Source: Synechococcus sp. CCY 9618 (GTDB lineage: Bacteria; Cyanobacteriota; Cyanobacteriia; PCC-6307; Cyanobiaceae). Taken from it: a stretch of 64,000 bases of DNA. The stretch lies in the NCBI RefSeq assembly GCF_019038415.1, contig NZ_JAFKRG010000009.1, positions 62,001 to 126,000 of the forward strand, in the 5' to 3' direction. The position numbers and the translations under genes are program-made. Position 1 is the first letter of the stretch. Each line of letters opens with the position of its first letter. Positions 35,813 to 45,213 of this stretch are shown piece after piece. The notes under the pieces are model-generated. The model saw only the letters and a program-made list of their open reading frames with translations. It was not told where the DNA came from and did not search any database.

Positions 35813-37674
35813 TGGAAGCGGGGGCGGCGCTGACACCTCTGGGGCTGTCGCTGCGCAGCGCGGCCCTGGCGGTGCTGCTGGTGGCGCCCCTGGGCTTCTT
35901 CGCCGCCGAGCGGGTGCGCCGCTGGCACGGGCCGCGGCGCACCAGCGCCGACCTGCTGCTGCTCTCCCCCCTGGTGCTGCCGCCCACGGTGCTGGGCTTC
36001 GTGCTGCTGCAGCTGCTGGGCCGCTACGGACCCCTGGGGGAGCCGTTGGCGCGGCTGGGGCTGGAGCTGGTGTTCAGCTGGCCGGCCACGGTGCTGAGCG
36101 CGGCGGTGGTGGCCTTCCCGCTGATGTACCGGACCCTGCTGGCCTCCCTTGAGCAGCTGGATCCGGGCCTGGAGGGGGTGGCCCGCAGCCTGGGCGCCGG
36201 CCCCTGGCGGGTGCTGCGCTGCATCACCCTGCCGCTGGTGCTGCCGGGGCTGGGGGCGGGCCTCAGCCTCAGCTACGCCCGGGCCCTGGGGGAGTTCGGC
36301 ACCACCCTGATGCTGGCGGGCAACATCCCCGGCCGCACCCAGACCCTGCCCCTGGCGATCTACGCGGCGGTGGATGCGGGCGACCTGTCTCAGGCCTGGC
36401 TGTGGACCGGCCAGGTGCTCCTGCTCAACGGGCTCTGCCTGGCGCTGGTGCAGCTGTTCCTGGGCCGGGGCCGGCGGCCGATCACGGGGGGGACTGCCGC
36501 TCCGGAGGCCGCGCCCCCTGCCGCAGCGGAGCCCCCACCACCCCTCGCACCGGCCATGGCCGCCCAGCCGCCGCCGCTGTCCCTGCGCCCCCCCGCCCCC
36601 TTCCGGCTCGCCTTCGAGCTCCAGCAGCGCCACGGGGCGTTCCAGCTGGATCTGGCCCTGGACACCCCCTGCCGGCGGCTGGCGATCCTGGGGGCCTCCG
36701 GCGCGGGCAAGAGCCTGCTGCTGCGTAGCCTGGCAGGGCTGGAGCGGCCCGCGGCAGGACGGATCACGCTCAACGGCCGGGTGCTGTTCGACGCCCGGCG
36801 GGGCATCGATCTGCCGCCGGAGCGGCGCCGCATCGCCGTGATGCTCCAGCACGACGCCCTGTTCCCCCACCTCAGCGTGGCGGCCAACGTGGGCTTCGGC
36901 CTGGCCCACCTGGCGCCGGCGGAGCGCAGTGCCCGGGTGGCGGCCCAGCTGGCGGCGGTGGGGCTCCTGGGGCTGGCCCGGCACTACCCCTCCCAGCTCT
37001 CGGGGGGCCAGCAGCAGCGCACCGCCCTGGCCCGGGCCCTGGTGTGTGAGCCCGACCTGCTGCTGCTGGATGAACCCTTCTCCTCCCAGGACGCCCACCG
37101 GCGGCGGCGGCTGCAGCAGCTGATGGAGGAGCTGCTGGAGCGCTCCGGGGTGCCCACCCTGCTGGTGACCCACGACGTGGAGGAGGCCTACCGGCTGGGC
37201 GAGGAGCTGCTGGTGATCGACCGGGGCGGCCTGCAGCGCCACGGGCCCCGTCGGGAGGTGTTCGAGCGGCCCGGGGCGGTGGGGGTGGCGCGGCTCACCG
37301 GCTGCAAGAACGTGGCCGCCGTGGAGCGGCTCGGGTCCACCGGGCTGCGGGCCCCGGCCTGGGGCCTGACGTTCGACACGCCGGAGCCCCTGCACGCCGC
37401 CGTGACCCACCTGGGCATGCGGGCCAACCACCTGGAGCTGGGCGTCAGCGCTGCCCCGGATGCGGCCCACAGCTGGCCCTGCCGGGTGGTGCGGGTGAGC
37501 GAGGGGCCGCTGCACGTCACCGTGTTCGTGGTGCCGGCCGGCGCCGGCGAGGGGGCCGGCGAGCCGGTGCTGGTGGAGCTGCGCCAGCGGGCCTGGGCCG
37601 CGCTGGCGCCGGCAGCCTCCCGGGGCCCCCTGGTGCTCTCCCTGCCCGAGGGCTGCCTGCTGGCGCTGGGTTGA
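35812..37674 (+). CDS. modBC: Molybdate ABC transporter permease-ATPase fusion
   Basis: 620 residues joining two usually separate subunits. Residues 1-225 are the ModB permease with the EAA loop [23 protein letters not shown] proline/alanine-rich linker (about 225-262) leads to the ModC ATPase: Walker [16 protein letters not shown], signature [15 protein letters not shown], Walker [13 protein letters not shown]. The C-terminal 130 residues resemble the MOP/TOBE regulatory domain. Such ModBC fusions are known in cyanobacteria. ATG at 35812 overlaps the modA stop. Confidence 0.95.
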   Translation: MEAGAALTPLGLSLRSAALAVLLVAPLGFFAAERVRRWHGPRRTSADLLLLSPLVLPPTVLGFVLLQLLGRYGPLGEPLARLGLELVFSWPATVLSAAVVAFPLMYRTLLASLEQLDPGLEGVARSLGAGPWRVLRCITLPLVLPGLGAGLSLSYARALGEFGTTLMLAGNIPGRTQTLPLAIYAAVDAGDLSQAWLWTGQVLLLNGLCLALVQLFLGRGRRPITGGTAAPEAAPPAAAEPPPPLAPAMAAQPPPLSLRPPAPFRLAFELQQRHGAFQLDLALDTPCRRLAILGASGAGKSLLLRSLAGLERPAAGRITLNGRVLFDARRGIDLPPERRRIAVMLQHDALFPHLSVAANVGFGLAHLAPAERSARVAAQLAAVGLLGLARHYPSQLSGGQQQRTALARALVCEPDLLLLDEPFSSQDAHRRRRLQQLMEELLERSGVPTLLVTHDVEEAYRLGEELLVIDRGGLQRHGPRREVFERPGAVGVARLTGCKNVAAVERLGSTGLRAPAWGLTFDTPEPLHAAVTHLGMRANHLELGVSAAPDAAHSWPCRVVRVSEGPLHVTVFVVPAGAGEGAGEPVLVELRQRAWAALAPAASRGPLVLSLPEGCLLALG

Positions 37675-37679
37675 GCGCC

Positions 37680-38228
37680 ATGCTGGAAGCCCCGACCACT
37701 GCGCCCATCGCCATGAGCGAGCCCGGCCTCTCCCACCTCAATGCCGCCGGCCAGGTGCACATGGTGGAGGTGGGCGACCGGCCCGCCACCGACCGGCGCG
37801 CCGTGGCCGAGGGCTACATCGCCATGGCCCCGGCGGTGCTGGCCCTGGTGCTGGAGGGCCGGGCGGCCAAGGGGGACGTGCTGGCGGTGGCCCGGGTGGC
37901 GGCGATCCAGGGGGCCAAGCGCACCTGGGAGCTGATTCCCCTGTGCCACCCGATCGCCCTGACGGGCCTGGAGGTGCTGATCGAGCCGGCGGCCGATGGT
38001 TCGGGCCTGCGGCTGCAGGCCAGCGCCCGCACCAGCGGTGCCACCGGCGTGGAGATGGAGGCGCTCACGGCGGTGCAGGTGGGCCTGCTCACCCTCTACG
38101 ACATGGTCAAGTCGGCCGATCCGGCCATGACCATCGGGCCGGTGCGGCTGCTGCGCAAGGAGGGGGGCCGCAAGGGGCTGTGGGAGCACCCCGGTGCGGC
38201 GCCCAGGGCGGAGGCGGCCGGTGGCTGA
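37680..38228 (+). CDS. moaC: Cyclic pyranopterin monophosphate synthase
   Basis: Second enzyme of molybdenum cofactor synthesis, converting 3',8-cyclo-7,8-dihydro-GTP to cPMP. 182 residues. [46 protein letters not shown] and [21 protein letters not shown] are the family's active-site segments, with KEGGRKG near the C-terminus. The ATG at 37680 lies 5 bp after modBC. A later ATG (37713) could also serve. Confidence 0.95.
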   Translation: MLEAPTTAPIAMSEPGLSHLNAAGQVHMVEVGDRPATDRRAVAEGYIAMAPAVLALVLEGRAAKGDVLAVARVAAIQGAKRTWELIPLCHPIALTGLEVLIEPAADGSGLRLQASARTSGATGVEMEALTAVQVGLLTLYDMVKSADPAMTIGPVRLLRKEGGRKGLWEHPGAAPRAEAAGG

Positions 38229-39474
38229 ACCGTTTCCCCGCGAGGGCCTGCCCCTGGAGGAGGCCCGGCGCCGGGTGCTTGCAGAGCTCCAGCCCCTGGA
38301 GGGGCGCGAGCGGCTGCCCCTGGCGCGCTGCCTGGGCCGGGTGAGCGCCGCGCCGGTGCGGGCCGCCGAGGCGGTGCCGGGCTTCCGGGCCTCGATCATG
38401 GACGGCTACGCCGTTGCCGAGGCCGAATCCCCCGGCCCGGGAAGCCGCTGGCGGCTGGTGGGCCGCTCGGCCCCCGGGGCTCCCTTCGGAGCGGCCCTGG
38501 GGGAGGGGGAGGCGATCCGCATCCTCACCGGTGCGCCCCTGCCCGAGGGGGCCCGGCGGGTGCTGCCCCAGGAGCTGGTGAGCCCCGAGCCCCCCGAAGT
38601 CGGCGGGGCCGGGACGATCCGGCTCACGGGGGAGGCGGGTGCCAACCCCTGGATCCGTTCGCCCGAGGAGGAGGTCGCCGCCGGCGCCGAGCTGCTGGCT
38701 GCCGGCGTGCGCCTGGGCCCGGCGGCCCTGGGGCGGCTGGCCAGCTGCGGGGTGGCTGCGCTGGAGGTGGCCGCCCAGCCGCGGCTGGGGCTGCTGATCA
38801 GCGGCGATGAGCTGGTGGGGGCCGGTGCGGCCCGGGGGCCGGGCCAGATCTGGGAGAGCAACGGCACCCTGCTGCGGGCCCTGCTGGAGCGGCTGGGCTA
38901 CCCGGTGGCCGAGCAGCGGGTGGTGGCCGACGATCCGGCCGCCCTGCGCCGGGCCCTGCTGGAGCTGGCCGCCGGCTGTGATGTGGTGGTGAGCACCGGC
39001 GGGGTGTCGGCCGGCGACAGCGACTGGATCCGGCCCCTGCTCGCCGAGCTGGGGGAGGTGGGGTTCTGGAAGCTGTTCCTCAAGCCCGGCCGGCCCTTCG
39101 CCTTCGGCCGGCTGGGGGAGCGGCCCTTCTTCGGCCTGCCGGGCAACCCGGTGGCGGCGGCGATCACGGCCCTGCAGCTGCTCTGGCCGGCCCTGCAGCG
39201 GCTGGAGGGGGGCGAGGTGAGCCTGCTGCCGCGGCTGAAGGTGCGGCTGGCGGCGCCGCTGAAGCGCGGCGCCGGCCGGCCGGAACTGGCCCGGGCCCGG
39301 CTGCAGGTGGCGGCCGATGGCGCCCTGCTGGCCGTGGTGGAGGGCAGCCAGGCCTCCTCCCGCATCGGTTCGCTGCAGGGGGCCGACCTGCTGCTGGAGA
39401 TCCCCGCCGAGCTGGGCGGCCTGGAGGAGGGCCAGGAGCTGTGGGCCCAGCTGTTGCGGCTGCCGCTGCTCTGA
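38221..39474 (+). CDS. moeA: Molybdopterin molybdenumtransferase
   Basis: Inserts molybdate into adenylylated molybdopterin. 417 residues from GTG 38221, which overlaps moaC by 8 nt. Key motifs: [11 protein letters not shown] (domain III start), [23 protein letters not shown] (active-site Asp) and [10 protein letters not shown]. The C-terminal domain IV is present. It ends the modA-modBC-moaC-moeA series, and its stop lies 13 bp from the convergent PNPOx-like gene. NarB is one expected client enzyme. Confidence 0.95.
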   Translation: MAEPFPREGLPLEEARRRVLAELQPLEGRERLPLARCLGRVSAAPVRAAEAVPGFRASIMDGYAVAEAESPGPGSRWRLVGRSAPGAPFGAALGEGEAIRILTGAPLPEGARRVLPQELVSPEPPEVGGAGTIRLTGEAGANPWIRSPEEEVAAGAELLAAGVRLGPAALGRLASCGVAALEVAAQPRLGLLISGDELVGAGAARGPGQIWESNGTLLRALLERLGYPVAEQRVVADDPAALRRALLELAAGCDVVVSTGGVSAGDSDWIRPLLAELGEVGFWKLFLKPGRPFAFGRLGERPFFGLPGNPVAAAITALQLLWPALQRLEGGEVSLLPRLKVRLAAPLKRGAGRPELARARLQVAADGALLAVVEGSQASSRIGSLQGADLLLEIPAELGGLEEGQELWAQLLRLPLL

Positions 39475-39487
39475 ACCGTTGCCCGCA

Positions 39488-40051
39488 TCAGCCCGCGCCG
39501 TCGTCCGCAGGCGTGGGGATGGGTGCCGGCAGGCCGTCGATGCTGCGGCGGTTTTTGCGGAACCAGTAGCGCTCGATGCCGGCCTTGCCCTGGCGCCGGG
39601 CCCAGGCGTCGAGGTCGCTGCGGTCGCCCTGATAGGCGAAGCGGGGCACCGCCATCCCGCAGGAGGTCTGCACCTTCTCGATGGCCAGCTCGAAGATCTG
39701 GCGGGCGCCGGCCAGGGGCTCGAACCGGGCGTAGAGCTCGTCCCAGTCGGGCTCGCCCCGCTGGATGGTGCGGGCGCTGCCGTAGAGCCTCAGGATCAGA
39801 GGGTTGCCTTCGAAGGCGCAGAACATCAGGGTCATGCGCGGGCAGAGCTGCACGTGGGCGGCGGTTTCGTTGCCGCTGCCGGTGAGGTTGAGCCAGATCA
39901 GGCGGCTCGCCTCGAGCACCCGCAGCGCATCCATCCCCTTGGGCGACAGATTCACCCGGCTGTCGGCCGTGGCGGTGGCCACGAAGAACAGCTTCTGGGC
40001 GGCGATGAAGGCGATGTGGTCGGCGGTGAGGGCGTCGAACGACTGGCCCAT
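39488..40051 (-). CDS. Pyridoxamine 5'-phosphate oxidase-like flavin-binding protein
   Basis: 187 residues of the split-barrel PNPOx-like fold. The N-terminal SFDALTADHIAFIAAQKLFF and NLSPKGMDALRVL (FMN-phosphate contact region) are typical of the family member that reads TADSRVNLSPKG. These proteins bind FMN or F420/heme and include general stress proteins; it lacks the PNPOx substrate motifs, so vitamin B6 synthesis is unlikely. It lies tail to tail with moeA. Confidence 0.85.
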   Translation of the reverse strand: MGQSFDALTADHIAFIAAQKLFFVATATADSRVNLSPKGMDALRVLEASRLIWLNLTGSGNETAAHVQLCPRMTLMFCAFEGNPLILRLYGSARTIQRGEPDWDELYARFEPLAGARQIFELAIEKVQTSCGMAVPRFAYQGDRSDLDAWARRQGKAGIERYWFRKNRRSIDGLPAPIPTPADDGAG

Positions 40052-40106
40052 GGTCAGAGGCCCCCCCGGTGGCGAGGGGCTGATTCTTCCCGGCAGGAAG
40101 GGGTAG

Positions 40107-41528
40107 TCACTTCACGCGCTGCAGGGCCGGGGGCTTCCAGGTTCCGCTGAGCGCCGATTCCTTTGGCCAGTAAAGCCGCATCACCATGTAGATCGGGCCG
40201 TCGGGTGCCGGCAGCCAGTTGGATTCCCTGTCCTTGCCTGGTGAGTCTTTCTGGATGTGGATGGTGAGGGAGCCGTCAGCATTTTTCTTCAGATCAGGCA
40301 GCATCGGCGAATTGATCAGATACCGATTGATCGGGTTCTCGATCAGCAACTGCGTCTTGCCGTCGTACATGGTCACCGACCAGAAGGCATTGACCGGTGG
40401 CAACTGACCGGCCGGAAAGGTGAGTGTGTAGCGGTTGGTGCTGGTGTCGGGCTTGTTGCCTTCGCTGTCGGTGGAAAGGATCGGATACATCGCTTCGACC
40501 GCATCGTTGGCGTAGATGCCAGCCATGGCCACGGTGGCGCGGAGCAGGTCATCCCCCCCATAGGCCTTGCGGTCGCCGATGCCCTTGGTGGCGATGCGCC
40601 AGCCGTTCACATCGTTGCCAAGGCTGCCGACGGACTGTCTGATCGTTTCCAGCCCATCCTTCATGCCCGTCTTGACCTCTGCCTGCTGCTGCGGTGTGAG
40701 CCGCTCAAGAGAGAAGGGCTTGCCTGATGCAACGCCGATGGAGGCGAAGCGGGCGCGCATGGGCCGTTCCACGGCCGCAGGACCGATGGGCGGACTGAAT
40801 GCCAGGACGAAATTCAGATAGGTGAAGGGATCGGCATCAGCCAGCTGCTTGTTGATCTTTGGCCAGGCGATCTGCGGTGCGGCGGGTGGTGCAGGCTTGT
40901 TCTGAAACGTCGAGAGCGGCAGGGCCCGATAGCCGGACTGGATCTTGATGACGTTGTCGATGTCGGCAGGATTGAACAGCTGGGTGCGGAACAGGGCAGT
41001 CGAGAAGTCGGTTTCGCTGCGGAAGACCTTGCCGATCCCGGCAGGCTTCTCTCCCCTCCATCTCGGACCTGCGATCATGTAACAGCCTGGATTGTTACCC
41101 GTTGTACGACTGCCGATGTAGCCGTAATTGAAGGTGTACATATCAATGAGTTGAACCGAAAAATAGCGCGATGACTCGATTTTCGGATTGCAGAGCACGA
41201 ACGGCTCAGCGCGGAGGTCGATGGCGACGAAGGAATAAGGGGTGTCACTGTTGGGAGTGACGACCGTCGTGTCCTTGGGGGTATAGACGCGTGCCGTGTT
41301 GTAGATCTGGTTGATGGGGGCCTTGAACTGGGGCCCAGAGCTATCGATGAAGTACTCGTTGAAGATGGCATAGTTCATGACCATCGGGAAGCCGTAAATG
41401 AAGGCTTCTTCAGCGATTGGACGGACGCTGGTGGTGGGTCGTTTTTCCTGCGAGCGTGCTGGAAGACCCGTCAGGCTGGAAGCGGCAACAAGCGCGAGGG
41501 TCCAAAGACTGGCGTTTCCAATGTGCAT
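40107..41528 (-). CDS. Secreted DUF1254/DUF1214 protein
   Basis: 473 residues. A signal peptide (MHIGNASLWTLALVAASSLTG, cleavage about residue 25) is followed by DUF1254 (AEEAFIYGFPMVMNY, TPNSDTPYSFVAIDL) and a C-terminal DUF1214 (FWSVTMYDGKTQLLIENPINR, NWLPAP). The family is common in bacteria and its function is not established. Base composition is noticeably lower in G+C than the genes on both sides, and codon use differs, suggesting acquisition from elsewhere. The gene is followed by a membrane-protein gene on the same strand upstream (41634-41939). Confidence 0.85.
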   Translation of the reverse strand: MHIGNASLWTLALVAASSLTGLPARSQEKRPTTSVRPIAEEAFIYGFPMVMNYAIFNEYFIDSSGPQFKAPINQIYNTARVYTPKDTTVVTPNSDTPYSFVAIDLRAEPFVLCNPKIESSRYFSVQLIDMYTFNYGYIGSRTTGNNPGCYMIAGPRWRGEKPAGIGKVFRSETDFSTALFRTQLFNPADIDNVIKIQSGYRALPLSTFQNKPAPPAAPQIAWPKINKQLADADPFTYLNFVLAFSPPIGPAAVERPMRARFASIGVASGKPFSLERLTPQQQAEVKTGMKDGLETIRQSVGSLGNDVNGWRIATKGIGDRKAYGGDDLLRATVAMAGIYANDAVEAMYPILSTDSEGNKPDTSTNRYTLTFPAGQLPPVNAFWSVTMYDGKTQLLIENPINRYLINSPMLPDLKKNADGSLTIHIQKDSPGKDRESNWLPAPDGPIYMVMRLYWPKESALSGTWKPPALQRVK

Positions 41529-41633
41529 TTTACGCCTTCCTATTGCAATGCTCAGGCAGACAGCTTATCACGAATTCACTTTCATCGTTCGATGGCCTTC
41601 GTCCTGTGATGACATGCTGGGTGTAAGGGGAGC

Positions 41634-41939
41634 TCAAGCGGCCAAGGAATAGACGTTGAAAAATCCCGACAGGCTCCACAGCAAGGCACCCGCTCCGGAG
41701 ACGAGCCCTGCCCATCTCTTGTTGTAATAATGATGGCAAAGAATAAGAAATCCAAACAATACGATCTGAATGGCTATGGCCGTTTCACCGCCGATATCAA
41801 CGCGCTTCACCAGGTATAGGAGGCCTGGCAAGGGCCCCGCCAAAGGAGCGAGCGAGAAAAACAAGCCGACGAGCCATCCTGCTTGACTGAACCCCTTGAG
41901 ATCAATATACAATGGATGATGTGCAAAACTCAGGCCCAA
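41634..41939 (-). CDS. Small membrane protein, unknown, lacking an ATG start
   Basis: About 101 residues with three to four hydrophobic segments (GWLVGLFFSLAPLAGPLPGL, AIAIQIVLFGFLILC, AGLVSGAGALLWSLSGFF). The only credible starts are TTG codons, for example at 41939, because a stop (TAA) lies about ten codons further upstream with no ATG between; it may be a 5'-truncated gene. A+T content is high for this chromosome, like the DUF1254 gene. The intergenic stretch 41940-42144 holds nothing I can support. Confidence 0.45.
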   Translation of the reverse strand: MGLSFAHHPLYIDLKGFSQAGWLVGLFFSLAPLAGPLPGLLYLVKRVDIGGETAIAIQIVLFGFLILCHHYYNKRWAGLVSGAGALLWSLSGFFNVYSLAA

Positions 41940-42144
41940 GTCAGTGCGGGCAGGAAGTATTTCAGGTTAAAGATGTCACCTTTCAGTCTCCCGATCAGTC
42001 TTCGTGCAGAGCCTCCTCGCCCTCCTGTCTGCGGCACAAGCTTTGGCGGCTTGTCTCAGCAGCCACGGCCATCACATTGGTCGTAAGGCCGTTCCTGTGG
42101 GCTTCTCGGCCGGAACATGAACAGGCCAAGCCACCGGATCCGGT

Positions 42145-43209
42145 TCAGGACTCGTCCCGCAGCAGGGCAGTGGCATCGTCACCGAAGTGTTCGCCCAGGG
42201 CCTGGAGAAGGGCGTGGGGCAGGGGGATTCCATCGCGGCGCCGTTCCCTTTCGGTGAGGCGTTCCCGTTCGCCGGGATAGAGAACCTCATCACCGGCATC
42301 GATGGGAGGGGTGGCCTTCAGTCCGGCGATGGCGGCTTCAACCCGCGCTTCAACCTCGGCCCGCCCGTTCCAGGCCGCCCCATCAAGCACCCAGAAGAGA
42401 TGGCCGGTGCCGTTGGCGGCGTCATGCACCGCCTTGCGCTTGAACATCGCCGCGTCTGTGCCCAGCAGCGGCCCGCAAAGCAGGTCGGCGATGAAGGCCA
42501 GCCCGGAACCCTTGGGGGAACCCGGCGCATTCACCGCAGATGCTGCCGGGTCGAAGGTGTCGCGGCCCTCGGCGTCGAGCGCCCAGCCGGGGGGAATCGG
42601 CAGGCCCAGGTAGGCGAAGTGGCGGATGCGGCCTCCACTCACCGTGCCCGCCGCCATGTCGAGCACCACGGGGGTGTCCCCACAGGGAATCGCCCAGGAG
42701 AGGGGGTTGTTGCCCAGGCGGGCCGCGCAGCCGCCGAAGGGGGCCAGATCCACGGCGTTGGTGTCGCTGGTGGCGAAGCCCACCATGCCGGCGGCGGCGG
42801 CCATGCGGGTGTAGACCCCCGCCACGCCGAAGTGGTTGCTGTTGGTGACGCCCACGGCGGCCATCCCCGTGGTGCGGGCCACCTCGATCGCCCGTCCCAT
42901 CGCCTGCGCCGCGGCGTACTGCCCCGGGCTGCGATCGGCGTCGACCCGCATCAGGCACCCGTGGGTGGCTTCAAAACGCAGCGTGGGGGAGGGGTTGATG
43001 CGCCCATTGCCCAGGCTGCGGTCATAGCCGATCAGCTGCTGCAGGCCATGGGAATCGATGCCCCAGAGATGGGCCTGCACCAGGTGGCTGCGGATCACAG
43101 CGGCCACATCGGGGCGGACGCCATGGCGGTCCAGCATCGCGCCGATGAAGCGGTCGACCCGCTCTGCGGGCACGCGTAGGCAGGCCCCGTCGGCAGCCGT
43201 CATGGCCAT
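42145..43209 (-). CDS. Ldh-family NAD(P)-dependent oxidoreductase (malate/L-lactate/ureidoglycolate type)
   Basis: 354 residues of the type-2 malate/L-sulfolactate dehydrogenase family. VQAHLWGIDSHGLQQLIGYD gives the catalytic-His region, VGVTNSNHFGVAGVYTRMA and GNNPLSWAIPCGDTPVVLDMA are strong family motifs. Substrate specificity (malate, lactate, ureidoglycolate, 2,3-diketogulonate) cannot be told. ATG 43209 directly abuts the VanW stop (43210), so it is the second gene of a two-gene unit with vanW upstream on the minus strand. Confidence 0.92.
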   Translation of the reverse strand: MAMTAADGACLRVPAERVDRFIGAMLDRHGVRPDVAAVIRSHLVQAHLWGIDSHGLQQLIGYDRSLGNGRINPSPTLRFEATHGCLMRVDADRSPGQYAAAQAMGRAIEVARTTGMAAVGVTNSNHFGVAGVYTRMAAAAGMVGFATSDTNAVDLAPFGGCAARLGNNPLSWAIPCGDTPVVLDMAAGTVSGGRIRHFAYLGLPIPPGWALDAEGRDTFDPAASAVNAPGSPKGSGLAFIADLLCGPLLGTDAAMFKRKAVHDAANGTGHLFWVLDGAAWNGRAEVEARVEAAIAGLKATPPIDAGDEVLYPGERERLTERERRRDGIPLPHALLQALGEHFGDDATALLRDES

Positions 43210-44028
43210 TCAGTCAGGCAGGGTGGCCAGGGGACGGTAGTGGCTGATGAAGCGGTAATCCAGCCGCCACCCCAGGGCGTCGTCTTCGCCGGGGCCGGCC
43301 GTCGCCATCCAGCGGCGGGTCTCCACCCGGCTGCCAGGGTGGCCACCGGCGGCGGGGGGCGGCAGCCAGGCGATCACCCGCGAGTCGAGGCGCACCTGGA
43401 GCGGACAGGGGGCCCGGGCGAGGAGGGCGGCCTCCAAGCTCCGCCCGTCGCCGCTGCGGTGCAGCCGCATCGCCAGGAGCAGCGGCACGGCGTGGTCGTT
43501 GCGGGCCAGCAGGTTCTTGAAGCCGTAGGCCACCGCCGCGTCCTGCCCCAGCACGAAGAAACGATCCTCTCCATGCACGTCGGTGCTGTGGTTGCTGTGC
43601 TCCAGCAGGGTGCAACCGGCCCGCAGCAGGGCGCCGAACAGGGTGGTGGAGACCTGGCAGAGCCCCCCCCCGGTGTCGCTGCGCAGGCGACCGTCCACGA
43701 GCATCGGCCCGGCGCGGTAGCCGTTGCCCAGGCAGGGGCGAGGCACGTGGTGCCAGAAACTCAGCACCTCCCCCGGTTGGATCACCACCCCGTGCAGCTG
43801 GTCGATCGCCCGCTGCATGTTGTGCAGCCGGTCCGCCTCGGCCGAGTCCCCACCGCGTCGCTTCACCGGCGTGACGCACGTCCCCCAGCACCAGGGGTAG
43901 GTGGTTTCTGCGGGGCCCTTCAGGCGCCGCGCGAAGCGGCGGCGGTGGCCCCGGCGCCGGTACCCCCATTCGATCCACCCCTGGCGCAGGCAGGCCCGCA
44001 GAGGCTGGGCCCAGGCAGGCAACGGCAT
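43210..44028 (-). CDS. VanW-like protein
   Basis: 272 residues from ATG 44028. The VanW core is clear: ETTYPWCWGTCV, GEVLSFWHHVPRPCLGNGYR and SDTGGGLCQVSTTLFGALLR with the conserved Cys and Gln. VanW is an accessory protein of some glycopeptide-resistance (vanB) clusters, and it has no known enzymatic mechanism. The N-terminus (about 40 basic residues) has no signal peptide. It is divergent from the kamA/ATP-grasp/MurJ series, 63 bp away, and the cell-wall theme of both sides is the reason this neighbourhood is highlighted. Confidence 0.9.
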   Translation of the reverse strand: MPLPAWAQPLRACLRQGWIEWGYRRRGHRRRFARRLKGPAETTYPWCWGTCVTPVKRRGGDSAEADRLHNMQRAIDQLHGVVIQPGEVLSFWHHVPRPCLGNGYRAGPMLVDGRLRSDTGGGLCQVSTTLFGALLRAGCTLLEHSNHSTDVHGEDRFFVLGQDAAVAYGFKNLLARNDHAVPLLLAMRLHRSGDGRSLEAALLARAPCPLQVRLDSRVIAWLPPPAAGGHPGSRVETRRWMATAGPGEDDALGWRLDYRFISHYRPLATLPD

Positions 44029-44091
44029 CGATGACGGCGCCCTGAAACCGCCATTCTGGCCGGGTCGGATGACTGGCTTAGCATCCCGCCA

Positions 44092-45213
44092 ATGGTCCTG
44101 TGGCAAGACGAGCTGAGCAGCGGCCTGCGCCAGGCACGGGCGCTCGCTGCTGACCCTTCCGGCGCCGGGTTGCCGCTGCCGGAGGCGGATCAGCCGGCGG
44201 TGGCCGCGGCGGGCGAGCGCTTTCCCTTCCTTGTGCCCACCGGCTACGCCGACCTGATCGACTGGAACGATCCCGGTGATCCGTTGCGGCAGCTGCTGAT
44301 GCCCACCGCCGCGGAGGAGAGCCCCGAAGGATCCCTCGACACCAGCGGAGAAGCCCTCTCCACGATCGTGCCGGGTCTGCAGCACAAGTATGAGCAGACC
44401 GCCGTCTTTCTGCTGACCGAAGCCTGTGCCGGCCATTGCCGCTACTGCTTTCGCCGGCGGCTGATGAGCCGGGACGTGATGACCAAGGAGACGATCGAGG
44501 ATCTCGAAGCGGCCGTCGCCTATGTGGCCGCCCATCCGGAAGTGGAGAACGTGCTGCTCTCGGGGGGCGACCCGATGATCTGCAGCACCCGACGCCTGGA
44601 GCGATTGTTCGAGGCCCTGGCCCCGATCCGGCATCTCTGGCAGCTGCGCATCAGCACCAAACTGCCGGCCTTCCTGCCGAGCCGGTTCAGCAGCGACCCG
44701 GCCCTGCTCGATCTGCTGCGCCGGCTGCGGAGCCGCTTCCAGATCGTGGTGCAGTGCCACTTCGACCACCCCCGCGAGATCACCCCCGCGGCCGAACGGG
44801 CGATCGAGGCGCTGCAGGACAGCGGCTGTCTGCTGACCGCCCAGATCCCCTTGATGCAGGGGGTGAACGCCGACGTCGAGGTGCTCACAGAGCTGTTCAA
44901 ACGCCTGCATCGCCTCGGCGTTCTGCCCCAGTACCTCTTCCATCCGCGGCCGGTGCAGCACGCCACCCATTTCCAGCTGCCGCTCCTCGACGGTCTGGCG
45001 CTGGTGGAGGCGGTGCGCCGGCGCTGCAACGGGCCCGTGAAGCGCTTCCGCTACATCCTCACCCATGCCGACGGCAAGCTGGAACTGGTCGGGCTGCTGC
45101 CGGGCCGGGATGGCCAGCTGGTCTGCCGCTGGCATCAGGTGCGCCGGGGAATCAGCCGCGAAGGCCTCCACCTCGCAGCGATCACCCCCGAAACGACCTG
45201 GCTCCAGCAGTGA
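44092..45213 (+). CDS. KamA-family radical SAM aminomutase (lysine 2,3-aminomutase-like)
   Basis: 373 residues. The radical SAM cluster motif is TEACAGHCRYCFRRRL (CxxxCxxC, near residue 107), followed by VLLSGGDPM and the TIM-barrel with IPLMQGVNADVEVLTELFKR. Lysine 2,3-aminomutase makes beta-lysine, and the related EpmB acts on EF-P modification; this protein is shorter than clostridial KamA (about 415 residues) and lacks an obvious C-terminal zinc-binding tail. The stop overlaps the next ATG by one base (TGATG), so it is translationally coupled to the ATP-grasp gene. Confidence 0.9.
   Translation: MVLWQDELSSGLRQARALAADPSGAGLPLPEADQPAVAAAGERFPFLVPTGYADLIDWNDPGDPLRQLLMPTAAEESPEGSLDTSGEALSTIVPGLQHKYEQTAVFLLTEACAGHCRYCFRRRLMSRDVMTKETIEDLEAAVAYVAAHPEVENVLLSGGDPMICSTRRLERLFEALAPIRHLWQLRISTKLPAFLPSRFSSDPALLDLLRRLRSRFQIVVQCHFDHPREITPAAERAIEALQDSGCLLTAQIPLMQGVNADVEVLTELFKRLHRLGVLPQYLFHPRPVQHATHFQLPLLDGLALVEAVRRRCNGPVKRFRYILTHADGKLELVGLLPGRDGQLVCRWHQVRRGISREGLHLAAITPETTWLQQ

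Noticed and set aside
35728-37515. 595-codon minus-strand frame over modBC
   Set aside because: Antisense shadow; Gln/His/Gly-rich with no domain.
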